A stretch of 64,000 bases of DNA from Trichomonas vaginalis G3 (lineage: Eukaryota; Parabasalia; Trichomonadida; Trichomonadidae), in assembly GCF_026262505.1 (NCBI RefSeq), contig NC_067207.1, forward strand, positions 7,324,252 through 7,388,251, in the 5' to 3' direction. The notes beneath the pieces were generated by a model that saw only the letters and a list, made by a program, of their open reading frames with translations, was not told where the DNA came from and did not search any database. The position numbers and the translations under genes were made by a program. Shown here piece after piece: positions 45,851 through 54,857 of the stretch; position 1 is the stretch's first letter, and the number at the start of each line of letters is the position of its first letter.

Positions 45851-47494
45851 TTAAACATTTCTATTCATCAATATTTCATCATATGAACTTCTATACTGCG
45901 GTGGTGTACCTGTTGGATGATATTTCAAACCTTCGTCCGGTGTCCATGTCCAATACGTAGTCCTAGTAAACCAAACCTGAGGAGGATTTGTCACCTTTGA
46001 ACAGTAAGTGTCATTTTCACCCTGAATGATTGGATAAGCTTTCACTTGTACTGTAACTTGTGAATTGAAAGTTTCTAATCCATCAAAGAATATACCCGCT
46101 CCATCACGTTGAACTGGAATAGTGCATAAGAATGAAGTTTGGTCTTTCCATTTTCTAGCTAATGGCGTGCCATCATCATCATCATTCAGTGGTCTAGTTA
46201 ATGAGTCCTCATATTCTTCTGTGCATTCATTCACTCCATCTAAATCAGAAGCTTGAAGCATACGTGTAAAGAATATGTCGCCCACTGTGGTCATCGCTTG
46301 ATCGGGGAAGTTTCTGGAATCTATAGTGACCTGAAGACCTCGAAGCATTGGATTTTCTAAAACCGTTCTTTGCATTGCATTCTTCGGAAATGTTAACACA
46401 ACATCTGTAACATTATGAAGAGCGTATGAGAAATCTGAGCTAATACCTTCAGGAGTGATGCAACCTCCATTTAGTGAACGAACGTCAATATGTTGAGCTG
46501 GAATCATGAATGGATCTTCCTTACTGAATAAACGTGGTATTGCTTTAACTGATTCTTCAATTAAACCGTATCCTGGTGTAATGCATTTATCCTCTAAAAC
46601 TTCCATCTTTGTGCATGAAATAATAACGTCATCAACTGTTGCGTTAGCAGATGTAGCGGCTAAGCTTGTAATTAATTTGGCAGGAAGTCCGATTTGTTGG
46701 AATTTGCGATCATATTTATAAACATGATTCATAATCTTTTCATAATTTTCATCAGTTATCTTTTCATAAACGTAATTTTGTAAATCAGCAACTCTTAACG
46801 GGTCAACCTGACAAAATACTAAAGTATCCCTGAAAACATAATATTTAAGAATGATATCACCAAATGATTTAGGATAATCATCGAACGCCTGAAATGCTAA
46901 CAAATCATTTACCGGAATAATCATATCAAAAGTGACATCAACTTCTTCATTTGCTTTCTTGAAAACTTCTGATAGGTCAATATATTTACCACATACTGAG
47001 TTATCATATTTTTGAACATTATTATATAACGAATGAACAAACTTTTTAACTTTCCTTTCTGATTTTGGTTTATATGTTGCAAATGCGAAAGATTCACGGG
47101 CGCAATCCATCTGAAGATAACCGGCATCACCTCTTTCGGTTTCTACTTCTAATTGTTTAAAGCTTTGATTTGATGATTTGTAACCAACGAATAAACGCAT
47201 GCATTTAAAAGCGGCATCACATGTGAAAGCTTTATTTGAAACTAGAGTTGCTTTAACTTTGCGTTTAATATATGTGTCACCTAATTGGTTCACATCATGA
47301 GCCGGATTTGTAATTCTTAAATGAGTTTGTTTATCATCAAAATATGGAGCATCAGAGTCATAGCATGAACTTTCAAGTTCTCTATAATATCTTCTACTGT
47401 CATTCTTTGCGAATATTTCATTTATCTTTTCGAATGAATGAAACACATTTCCATTAATCGGTTTGGTGTTTGGCACTAAATAGTTAGTCGTCAT
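45851..47494 (-). CDS. Major capsid protein, double jelly-roll (547 aa)
   Basis: Looks whole. Starts MTTNYLVPNTKPINGNVFHS. Beta-rich in two halves: LRITNPAHDVNQLGDTYIKR, KVKATLVSNKAFTCDA and VDVTFDMIIPVNDLLAFQAF in the first; DVVLTFPKNAMQRTVLENP and NSQVTVQVKAYPIIQGENDT in the second. It ends with an aromatic and Pro-rich tail (PPQVWFTRTTYWTWTPDEG). Length and content fit Polinton major capsids, and the gene lies next to the ATPase as usual. Confidence 0.75.
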   Translation of the reverse strand: MTTNYLVPNTKPINGNVFHSFEKINEIFAKNDSRRYYRELESSCYDSDAPYFDDKQTHLRITNPAHDVNQLGDTYIKRKVKATLVSNKAFTCDAAFKCMRLFVGYKSSNQSFKQLEVETERGDAGYLQMDCARESFAFATYKPKSERKVKKFVHSLYNNVQKYDNSVCGKYIDLSEVFKKANEEVDVTFDMIIPVNDLLAFQAFDDYPKSFGDIILKYYVFRDTLVFCQVDPLRVADLQNYVYEKITDENYEKIMNHVYKYDRKFQQIGLPAKLITSLAATSANATVDDVIISCTKMEVLEDKCITPGYGLIEESVKAIPRLFSKEDPFMIPAQHIDVRSLNGGCITPEGISSDFSYALHNVTDVVLTFPKNAMQRTVLENPMLRGLQVTIDSRNFPDQAMTTVGDIFFTRMLQASDLDGVNECTEEYEDSLTRPLNDDDDGTPLARKWKDQTSFLCTIPVQRDGAGIFFDGLETFNSQVTVQVKAYPIIQGENDTYCSKVTNPPQVWFTRTTYWTWTPDEGLKYHPTGTPPQYRSSYDEILMNRNV

Positions 47495-47563
47495 TTATTA
47501 ATAAATAAAAAATCAAAATTAAAAGATGAAAATGAATTTTTAATTTTGATGAAATAATCAACT

Positions 47564-47779
47564 ATGGCTGCAGGTATATTTAAGAAACTGTGGGATAGAG
47601 TAAAAAGAGGAGCGAGTAAAGTTTGGGAAACATTGAAGAAGGGAGCAAATTGGATATTTAAGAATAAAGAAGCAATTAGTGACGTTGCTGAATCAATAAC
47701 ACCAAAAGCTGCCCCAATAAGAGAAATATTAAATAAAGGAGAAAAAGTTTATCAAAGACTTCAACCGATACTAAGATAA
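47564..47779 (+). CDS. Amphipathic small virion protein (71 aa)
   Basis: Looks whole. MAAGIFKKLWDRVKRGASKV, then WETLKKGANWIFKNKE: amphipathic, Trp- and Lys-rich. It resembles the 47804 protein (shared MAAG.FKKLWD start) and the 2104/5558 proteins of Maverick 1. Protein VI-like membrane activity is inferred. Confidence 0.6.
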   Translation: MAAGIFKKLWDRVKRGASKVWETLKKGANWIFKNKEAISDVAESITPKAAPIREILNKGEKVYQRLQPILR

Positions 47780-47803
47780 AAATAATATTTATTTATTTTT
47801 CCA

Positions 47804-48040
47804 CTATCTACCTCCTATTTTATTAAGTATTCCTTCAGCTATTCCACCAACTGCGTTACCTGCTTGTGCTCCCATCGCCGGATTACCTGCTTTAGTACCT
47901 AATACTCCACCTATGATAGTTCCTGCCGTTTTCGCTACTGGTGCCAAAAAGTTTGCAATGGGTTTAATAATCTTTTTATGAACCCAACCCGCAGCTTTCT
48001 TAATTCCATCCCATAATTTTTTAAAGAATCCTGCCGCCAT
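47804..48040 (-). CDS. Amphipathic Gly/Ala-rich small protein (78 aa)
   Basis: Looks whole. The start MAAGFFKKLWDGIKKAAGWV is followed by a Gly/Ala-rich hydrophobic region (TAGTIIGGVLGTKAGNPAMG) and ends LNKIGGR. It shares its first ten residues' pattern with the convergent 47564 protein, so the two look like paralogues. Confidence 0.6.
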   Translation of the reverse strand: MAAGFFKKLWDGIKKAAGWVHKKIIKPIANFLAPVAKTAGTIIGGVLGTKAGNPAMGAQAGNAVGGIAEGILNKIGGR

Positions 48041-48106
48041 TTCTGATTTAATATTAATTAAAAAATATATTTCATCACTTATATTCTAATTTTTATTTAA
48101 TGATAA

Positions 48107-48475
48107 ATGAAACCGATTTTAAAAATAAATGAAACAGAGGAGGAAGAAATAAATGAAAGTGAAAATGTTCAACAAAAAATAAATGTTGTTAAACCAATTA
48201 TTGAAATAAAAATTTTTTCATCTGTTGAAGAATTTAATGACTATTATGCTAACAATAAAAAAATATTTGAAGAATTGACAACGTGTAAATTGAATAAAAT
48301 GTTTAAAGTTGATGGATTCAAAATTTCAAAAATAAAAGGAGTGGTTAGTTTGAAATCTATTCCTCAATCAAGAATCACCTCATTAATGAAAATAGATGAT
48401 TTAACAAAAAGAATAGAAGAGATTGAAGAAAGAATGAATCAAATAATTGATTTCATAAATTCAAATAATCATTAG
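48107..48475 (+). CDS. Small protein with C-terminal coiled coil (122 aa)
   Basis: Looks whole. Acidic N terminus (MKPILKINETEEEEINESEN), a globular core (KIFSSVEEFNDYYANNKKIF, then LNKMFKVDGFKISKIKG) and a final coiled coil (LTKRIEEIEERMNQIIDFIN). Last gene before the right terminus. Possibly a DNA-binding or regulatory oligomer; unproven. Confidence 0.6.
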   Translation: MKPILKINETEEEEINESENVQQKINVVKPIIEIKIFSSVEEFNDYYANNKKIFEELTTCKLNKMFKVDGFKISKIKGVVSLKSIPQSRITSLMKIDDLTKRIEEIEERMNQIIDFINSNNH

Positions 48476-48589
48476 TTTCTTAAAGTTCTATGTTGAACTC
48501 ATCAAATTCTTCTTCATCATTACCATTACTCTTTCAACTCTATCTTTTGATAGTCTTGCGTTTAATTTTTCGTAAGAAGTTTATTTTTT

Positions 48590-49015
48590 AAAAATTTTTA
48601 AAGTTTATTTTTTTATTTCATTATGGTAGTGAATCTTTTATTCATGAAAATAATTATTTCTAATTTCTTTTACTCGTTTATGAGGTCTTTGATTATGACT
48701 CCATTGATTCCATTCAGGATTTAAACAATGTTTAATTAATCGCGGAATATCTGACATCATCTATATATAGCTTCTTTTATAAAAGATAAAAAAATTATTT
48801 TAAAATTAATGTTAATTTTTTAAAATGTGTTTATGTTTGGGCTGAGTGTAAATGTCTTACAATTTTGAAAATTTTTTAAATCTTGATTTATTCAAAAACG
48901 TAAGAATAAAAACCGTAAGAATCATACATTTTTTACTTCATATGTTAAAAAAAATGATACAAAATCGCTCGATATTGTATGAATTCTTACGTTTACAAAA
49001 AAAGTCACACAACCC
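48590..49015 (-). repeat. Right TIR of Maverick 2
   Basis: Inverse of 31063-31490 ending GTCACACAACCC. It includes the duplicate 40-codon frame. The match stops at CCC; beyond it the two flanks differ. Confidence 0.85.
48638..48760 (-). CDS. 40-codon TIR frame, second copy
   Basis: Same peptide as 31320-31442 (MMSDIPRLIKHCLNPEWNQW start), kept open in both termini. Confidence 0.4.
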   Translation of the reverse strand: MMSDIPRLIKHCLNPEWNQWSHNQRPHKRVKEIRNNYFHE

Positions 49016-49776
49016 TTCCACATATACTACTGATGGATATTTGTAAAAAATTTTGAAAAGAGGAATGCGAAACATCTAATAACATGATAGGAGATATAAA
49101 ATAAAAAGAGAAATCAAATTACTATTTTTGAATATAGAAGTAAAATCTCGTGTTGTTTTTGAAAGATTCGAGTAAAATTAGAAAAGCATGCATTGTATAT
49201 GGTATATGAGGAACTCAAAGAAATTAAGCTTTAAAAATTTTGAATATGAAATTATGTATTCAAAAATATTTACGAATTTTCAACTAAACCGATTTTTTAA
49301 TATAATATAGTATGAAAATCCTTCATGATTGATAATAAATAAAACAACAGTCCTCTTAGCATTTTGGCCAGTCAAATTTTCAGATTTATCAAACAAAATT
49401 ATTGAATACTTTTCTTTGTGAATGAATTAAGAGTCCAATCAAAAAAATGTTAATCATAATTTAATGATATATGAACTTTCCATGTGATTTATAACATATA
49501 TGAAATAATCCCATTTTTATACTAAATTCTAATTAAATTGAGAGGAATTTTCCCTCTATCTGAATTTTACTTGATAATTCTATTTATTATTGAATGTAAG
49601 TCTTTTCTCTTCGATAGGAATTGAAATTTATGGCATATTCAAATAAAACCGAAAAGATAGAAGATATTGCTATTTCAACTTATACTTACTAAAATATTTT
49701 GCGCCCATATAGATCAACTTTTTCAGCTCTCAAATATTTGTTTACTTCTCTGAATTAAAAAGACCATTTTTGAAAT
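49016..49776. other. Intergenic, no gene seen
   Basis: AT-rich host DNA between Maverick 2 and the second Myb gene. Stops in all frames; no repeat or RNA gene recognised. Confidence 0.4.
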
Positions 49777-50268
49777 ATGCATACAGACTTTATGAGCAAG
49801 CCAAAAGCAAAGAGAACTTTATTCACCGAAGAAGAAGACCAAAAATTGTTTAAGCTGGTTAAGAGTTCCAGCAATTGCCTTAATTGGAAAACAATTGCTA
49901 TTGACATGAAAGGAAAAACCGCTCGACAATGCCGTGAAAGATACAATAATTATCTCGACCCAAAATTAAAGCATAGTGAATGGTCACCAAGCGAAGATGA
50001 ATTAATTATCTCTCAGTACTCTCAATTAGGAAACTCTTGGCAAAAAATTGCTGATCTCCTCTATGGGAGAACAGCATCTGCTGTCCGTAATCGTTTATTC
50101 TACCTACTTCGAAAATCTAAGTTCAACTCAAAAAGCGATTCCAGTACTGATTCTGATAACGACACAAAAAATGAAATGGAGTTGATGTCAAAATTCCCTT
50201 ATTATGTTGATTTTCGGGTTCCTTTAATAGATATTCCTCAGGATAGCATCTTTTTCCAAAATGCTTAA
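49777..50268 (+). CDS. R2R3 Myb-like DNA-binding protein 2 (163 aa)
   Basis: Complete. Two Myb repeats: LFTEEEDQKLFKLVKSS to KTARQCRERYNNYL, and SEWSPSEDELIISQYSQLG to RTASAVRNRLFYLLRK. A Ser/Asp-rich linker (SKSDSSTDSDNDTKNE) and a short hydrophobic C-terminal tail follow. An in-frame ATG four codons into the extension (MSKPKAKRTLF) is an alternative start. Likely a sequence-specific transcription regulator. Maverick 3 lies about 25 bp beyond its stop codon. Confidence 0.88.
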   Translation: MHTDFMSKPKAKRTLFTEEEDQKLFKLVKSSSNCLNWKTIAIDMKGKTARQCRERYNNYLDPKLKHSEWSPSEDELIISQYSQLGNSWQKIADLLYGRTASAVRNRLFYLLRKSKFNSKSDSSTDSDNDTKNEMELMSKFPYYVDFRVPLIDIPQDSIFFQNA

Positions 50269-50294
50269 ATTTGTTAAGGCGGTCTTTAGGTCAG

Positions 50295-50332
50295 GTAAGT
50301 GGGGCTTCCAGGCGCGTTGCGCCCTCTAGCCC
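50295..50332 (+). repeat. Left TIR of Maverick 3 with variant hairpin
   Basis: GTAAGTGGGGCTTCCAGG then a hairpin GGCGC/GCGCC around GTT (50311-50323), then CTCTAGCCC. The hairpin sequence differs from Maverick 1 but keeps pairing. There is no poly-A run here. Confidence 0.8.
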
Positions 50333-50544
50333 ATAAGAAATTTTGCCCAAGACCCAAGAGGAGGACCGAACCCCAGCCGACCAGCCGGTGACAAAACCAA
50401 AACCGTTGTTATTTACATCATATTAATAGTGTCACTTTTTAAAATGTCACTTTTTATGTCGCTTTTCACAAATTATATATGTTTTCATGTTTTGTCACTT
50501 TTCTGTCACTTTTCGGGTAAAAACATTTTTATTATTATATATAA
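50333..50544 (+). promoter_or_regulatory. Subterminal region with GTCACTTTT repeats
   Basis: A GC-richer stretch (about 50340-50400) absent from Maverick 1 is followed by at least four copies of GTCACTTTT or close variants and a TATATATAAATG leader before the methyltransferase. Confidence 0.45.
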
Positions 50545-51363
50545 ATGAATTTTACAAAACCACCGTTACCGTTCTTTGGAAATAAGAGTAGATGTAAAGA
50601 TATTATATTGAGAGAACTTAAGAAACTACCGAATGGTCTAACATTTGTAGATTTGTTCGGTGGAAGTTTCTATATATCCCATTTATGTCATACAATATTC
50701 CCAGACTCAAAGATTATATGCAATGACTTCGACAACTATATGGACCGTCTCAAACATATTCCAGACACAAACAATATATTGAAAGAGTTAAAAGAAAAGA
50801 TACCTATAGGTAAGATGGAACGTATACCATTAGATAAGAAAAATATTGTGAGAGAGGTTTTGAAAAAAGCAGAATATATAGACTGGGATAGTATATCTGC
50901 TAGACTATTATATAGTGGTTCTATAAGAGTTCATGACATTGAAACACTTATGTCAAAAGTTTTATATCTTAACTATACAAATGTTTTCAAAGAGGACATA
51001 GAAAAATATATTGAGGGTATAGAGTTTGTGAGATGTCATTGGACAGAGTTGTATGAAAAATATAAAGACAAGGAAAATGTTTTCTTTATAGTGGACCCGC
51101 CGTTCTATAACACATGGGATTTTCAATACCAAGTAGACTGGACTTTGAGAGACTCTTTAGAAACTTTAGACGTTATACATAACCATCCATGCTTTTACTT
51201 TACATCCGATAAAAGTGGTTTGGAAACCGTTATGAGATGGTTAGAGGACATACATGACTATGAGTTTATATATGACAAGATAGAATATGAGAGAGGTCCT
51301 ATAAACTGGAGAAAGTGTCACAATAAAGAAATTTTATTAGTAAGTAAATGTGGTTTGAAATAG
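50545..51363 (+). CDS. D12-type adenine DNA methyltransferase
   Basis: 272 residues, looks whole. FFGNKSR, DLFGGS and DPPFY motifs as in the 765 gene, with nine substitutions, all outside these motifs. Having two open copies argues the enzyme was functional recently. Confidence 0.9.
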   Translation: MNFTKPPLPFFGNKSRCKDIILRELKKLPNGLTFVDLFGGSFYISHLCHTIFPDSKIICNDFDNYMDRLKHIPDTNNILKELKEKIPIGKMERIPLDKKNIVREVLKKAEYIDWDSISARLLYSGSIRVHDIETLMSKVLYLNYTNVFKEDIEKYIEGIEFVRCHWTELYEKYKDKENVFFIVDPPFYNTWDFQYQVDWTLRDSLETLDVIHNHPCFYFTSDKSGLETVMRWLEDIHDYEFIYDKIEYERGPINWRKCHNKEILLVSKCGLK

Positions 51364-51479
51364 GACTACTTGTTTTAGGTTTTTTCCATTGTGTCATTTA
51401 TTTATTTGACGTGGCAGAAAAGTACAGAGAATATGAAGATGAACCAATGCCTGCAAATGTTCAGCATATGTACTCGTAA
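51348..51479 (+). CDS. 43-residue single-pass membrane protein
   Basis: Same 16-base overlap with the methyltransferase gene and same MWFEIGLLVLGFF helix as at 1568-1699; one residue differs. Conservation of an overlapping frame supports coding. Confidence 0.6.
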   Translation: MWFEIGLLVLGFFHCVIYLFDVAEKYREYEDEPMPANVQHMYS

Positions 51480-51502
51480 GAGATATTTTTATCTAATATT
51501 AA

Positions 51503-51865
51503 ATGGACGCACAGAACTTAGCGAATGCACAGCAACCTGGACAACCAAACCCAGAGAATATTCCAAATGAAGTTAGAATACAAACTGCAATGGCAAACTA
51601 TGGTCAAGTGCCAACAGATGTACAAATGCAAACTGCCATGTCAAATGACGCTGCGTTAGGTTTGCCACCATGGTATGCAAATATGAGATGGAAAGAGTTT
51701 TATACAAACCCTGAAGTGGGATATAAACAACTTTATGCAGATGACGCGAACACAGGAGTTGACCCAGAATATGTTTTCTACCAGAGGAGAAACAGAATGT
51801 ATGAGCTCCAGTTAAAGAATGCTATGGAACTCAACAGGAAACGTAAGAGACTAGGCGGACATTAG
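51503..51865 (+). CDS. Conserved 120-residue protein with basic tail
   Basis: Looks whole; nearly identical to 1723-2085, with tail ELNRKRKRLGGH. Confidence 0.75.
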   Translation: MDAQNLANAQQPGQPNPENIPNEVRIQTAMANYGQVPTDVQMQTAMSNDAALGLPPWYANMRWKEFYTNPEVGYKQLYADDANTGVDPEYVFYQRRNRMYELQLKNAMELNRKRKRLGGH

Positions 51866-51883
51866 ATTTTTACATATAGTAAA

Positions 51884-52117
51884 ATGGGTTTCTTCAGTAA
51901 GATAGGAAACTTCTTTCGAAATGTTGGAAGAGGTATATGGAATGGAATAAAATCTGTCGGAAGAGGAGTATGGAACGGTGTCAAAAATATTGGTAAAAGA
52001 GTAGGTCAGTTTGTTGGTATTATACCTAAAGACCCTGAACCAGAAGAACAAGCTCCTGTAATACAACAGCCTGAACCTGCACCACAGTCAAGTTGGCAAC
52101 CACAACCGGTATATTAA
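51884..52117 (+). CDS. Amphipathic protein VI-like candidate (77 aa)
   Basis: Looks whole. The helix pattern GIWNGIKSVGRGVWNGVKNI is kept relative to 2104-2346, with changes mostly conservative; the tail ends QPQPVY. Confidence 0.65.
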   Translation: MGFFSKIGNFFRNVGRGIWNGIKSVGRGVWNGVKNIGKRVGQFVGIIPKDPEPEEQAPVIQQPEPAPQSSWQPQPVY

Positions 52118-52121
52118 AAAG

Positions 52122-52970
52122 TTATATTTTTACCGTTCGATAGTAGTTGTATATGAAACTAAGTTCTAAGTAAAACGCATGGTATAATGGAATTATTCTT
52201 TTTCTTCCATCTGTAGTAAACCATACTTGAAAGTCTGAAATACTTCCACTTGGTGGTTCGTATAACTTTGTAGGTTTTTCGTAAAAGTCATTTGCCAAGC
52301 ATAAGAAAGAGTTTTGGGCGCCAGAAAATGAAGCATGAACAATAATAGCATCTGGGTCGAAAACATCTTTAAATAAATATGGTTCATCTCTTGCATATCG
52401 ACTGTAGATATTTGCTAAAGGAGGTTCAACTTTCTGATTTAACATTCTTTTCAAATAATACCATGACATTGCAGTGAATTCTGTATATATTTGTTCGTAT
52501 TTATTTGGATTGTCTTCGTAGATTTGAAATGACACTTGTGAATTTTGTTTGTCATATACAATTCTCACATAAAGTGTGCTATCGGTATTCGCATATTCAT
52601 CAGCATATTTTGCATAACATGAATTTATTTTATCTTCTATATTTTTTAATGCAGTCTGTAGAGAAGATGAGAGGTCAACTTGTATTAGCTCAATTTCTTC
52701 CCACATTTTTCGTTGCCCTTCAGATGTATAATCTATATGAAACCTTACAATAAATGGAAAACTTTTATCTTCTACAGACACAAACTTCATTCTTCGAAAG
52801 CCAATAGCTTTTGTGACAGATGGGTCTCTTAACCATCTTAATGGGTAGTCAAAACGATAGCCTTCATGCTTTACGGTATCTGTCTCAAACTTTTGACCGA
52901 CATTAGTAAAAAGTTCATCTAATGGTTTAGTTGTAGCAACTCTAGAATTTTCTTTTTCTATTGGAAGCAT
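52122..52970 (-). CDS. Putative virion surface protein, variant centre
   Basis: 282 residues, looks whole. Residues about 1-65 and 205-282 are almost identical to the Maverick 1 protein. The middle (for example FHIDYTSEGQRKMWEEIELI and MSWYYLKRMLNQKVEPPLAN) is strongly diverged at equal total length, so the fold is probably kept. It shares the 18-bp promoter with the fibre-like gene. Confidence 0.7.
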   Translation of the reverse strand: MLPIEKENSRVATTKPLDELFTNVGQKFETDTVKHEGYRFDYPLRWLRDPSVTKAIGFRRMKFVSVEDKSFPFIVRFHIDYTSEGQRKMWEEIELIQVDLSSSLQTALKNIEDKINSCYAKYADEYANTDSTLYVRIVYDKQNSQVSFQIYEDNPNKYEQIYTEFTAMSWYYLKRMLNQKVEPPLANIYSRYARDEPYLFKDVFDPDAIIVHASFSGAQNSFLCLANDFYEKPTKLYEPPSGSISDFQVWFTTDGRKRIIPLYHAFYLELSFIYNYYRTVKI

Positions 52971-52988
52971 ATTTTATCTATAATAAAA
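52971..52988. promoter_or_regulatory. 18-bp bidirectional promoter
   Basis: ATTTTATCTATAATAAAA between divergent starts; compare 3200-3217. Confidence 0.5.
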
Positions 52989-54857
52989 ATGTCAAATGAA
53001 ACAGCGTCTATGAGAGAAATACAACACAACCGACAACTCATTATGCAAGCTCTAAATAAGAACACAACAAACTTTTCAAACTATTCTAAGATATCTGAGT
53101 CATTGAAAGGGGGTGACTTAAAACTGACAATAAACCCAATGACAGATGAGTTTCTATTTCAAGACAAGAAGAACAATACTGTCTGTATAAATCCAACAAA
53201 AGGAACTTTAAACGAGAAACCTATAAATGAACTTCTTTTGAAAGCAGATGTTGACAACAAAGCTGACAAAGAATATGTAGACGATGCAATAGCAAAAGAA
53301 GAAGAAAGAGCTAACAATGCTTATGCAACAAAAGAACATACTCATCCTGAACTAGCAGACAAAACATATGTTGACAATAAAATGTCAAGTGAAGTGACAA
53401 GAGCTGAAAACGAATATTCTAAAAAGACTCATATACATTATATTAACCAAATACCAAGTCTTAAGGAAACATTAGAGACAAAAGCAGATAAGACTCATAC
53501 ACATTCTATATCTGATATTACAAACTTACAAGAAACCTTAAACAGGAAAAGTGCCGTTGGACATACACATTCTATATCTGATATTACAAACTTACAAGAA
53601 ACCTTAAACAGGAAAAGTGACGTTGGACATACACATTCTATATCTGATATTACAAACTTACAAGAAACCTTAAACAGGAAAAGTGCCGTTGGACATACAC
53701 ATTCTATATCTGATATTACAAACTTACAAGAAACCTTAAACAGGAAAAGTGCCGTTGGACATACACATACATCTTCTGAAATAACAGACTTAAACGTTAG
53801 CCTTGAAAATAAAGCAGATAAAACATATGTCAATGAAATATACCAAAGTTTGATAGGAACAAAAAATATTGAAACTATTGTTGGTGACTTTTCTGTCAAT
53901 GAAGAAAATAAATATTTTAGATGGCAGTTGGTACAGTCCTTAGAAAATGGTACACGGTATAAACTCATTCCGAAAAATAACAATGAAATGTATGTAAGCT
54001 ATAAAAAGAATGATGGTACACAAGTTAAAGTTCCATTAGACAACAACTGCTACTTAAACTTATATGGAGACGAACAAAAGAAATATTTAAGAGTTTATGA
54101 AATGGTGGATATGATATTACCTGACCCAGCTCCGGCACCACATTATTATGACTATGGAGATGACGACAGAACACCACATGTAGATGAACAAAAGCTAACA
54201 TTATATTTAGATTATTATAGATATAAAAGATATAATGCAATAGAAAAAACGAGAATAGTATATTATTATACAGATGACAGAAATAAATATTATAGTCAAG
54301 ACTGTACCTACCCTGAAAACATAAGATTATATTATAAAAAATATTCTGACACAAACCAGAAGAAACCTGAAATAGTTGCACTATATTTTAAGTTCAAAAG
54401 AGACAATCCTATAATATCTCATATGTTTGATTTAATGAACCCAGTAGGTTCTATTTATACATCTATGGATGCAAGAGGTCCTCAAGTAATGTTTGGTGTT
54501 GGTGCATGGGAACAAATAGTCGACAGGTTTTTGTATTGTGCAAACTCTTCAAAGGAAACAGGTGGAAGTAAAACGATTTCAGGTGAAAATTTACCTGCAC
54601 ACAGTCATTACATAGATTTAAGTACATCTCAAGCAGGTTGGCATAAGCATAGATATTGGGATTGGTCAGGAATGACAAAAGGTAAAGGATATGATGTTAA
54701 AGACGACGTTAAGTTTGCTATAAATTGTTACTGGGATGACACGCAGGGAGAAGGAAACCATACACATTTCGTTTCAGGATATACGCAAACAACGGGACAA
54801 AGTAAAGAATACATGCCACCTTACATGACAGTTTACGCATGGTATAGAATTGCTTAG
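52989..54857 (+). CDS. Tail-fibre/tail-collar-like protein (622 aa)
   Basis: Looks whole, the only whole copy here. Head (MSNETASMREIQHNRQLI), ADKEYVDDA-type coiled segments, and four HTHSISDITNLQETLNRKS repeats. Then comes a unique central domain of about 200 residues (YFRWQLVQSLENGTRYKL, Tyr-rich LTLYLDYYRYKRYN), a collar (NPVGSIYTSMDARGPQVMFG, AWEQIVDRFLYCANSS, SGENLPAHSH) and the terminal MPPYMTVYAWYRIA. Layout and motifs are those of phage tail collar and side-tail-fibre proteins, which recognise receptors. Confidence 0.88.
   Translation: MSNETASMREIQHNRQLIMQALNKNTTNFSNYSKISESLKGGDLKLTINPMTDEFLFQDKKNNTVCINPTKGTLNEKPINELLLKADVDNKADKEYVDDAIAKEEERANNAYATKEHTHPELADKTYVDNKMSSEVTRAENEYSKKTHIHYINQIPSLKETLETKADKTHTHSISDITNLQETLNRKSAVGHTHSISDITNLQETLNRKSDVGHTHSISDITNLQETLNRKSAVGHTHSISDITNLQETLNRKSAVGHTHTSSEITDLNVSLENKADKTYVNEIYQSLIGTKNIETIVGDFSVNEENKYFRWQLVQSLENGTRYKLIPKNNNEMYVSYKKNDGTQVKVPLDNNCYLNLYGDEQKKYLRVYEMVDMILPDPAPAPHYYDYGDDDRTPHVDEQKLTLYLDYYRYKRYNAIEKTRIVYYYTDDRNKYYSQDCTYPENIRLYYKKYSDTNQKKPEIVALYFKFKRDNPIISHMFDLMNPVGSIYTSMDARGPQVMFGVGAWEQIVDRFLYCANSSKETGGSKTISGENLPAHSHYIDLSTSQAGWHKHRYWDWSGMTKGKGYDVKDDVKFAINCYWDDTQGEGNHTHFVSGYTQTTGQSKEYMPPYMTVYAWYRIA
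53496..53759 (+). repeat. Four tandem 66-bp fibre repeats
   Basis: Four units of 66 bp beginning CATACACATTCTATATCTGA, nearly identical to each other; Maverick 1 has two and with a different interior (CCATTGCAAA). Confidence 0.88.

Larger units (their letters stand above)
31063..49015. mobile_element. Maverick/Polinton element 2 (fossil, about 18 kb)
   Basis: Bounded by inverted repeats of about 430 bp. It carries canonical protein-primed PolB, integrase, packaging ATPase, major capsid, a fibre-like gene, SCCG protein, small amphipathic proteins and a nested cassette. Capsid, ATPase and several small genes look whole; PolB, integrase, fibre and a few others are broken, about fifteen breaks in all. 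Gene order is replication and integration on the plus strand at left, virion genes mostly on the minus strand at right. It is a different lineage from Mavericks 1 and 3. The left end may extend to about 31040, judging from the relic at 24852-24893. Confidence 0.9.
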
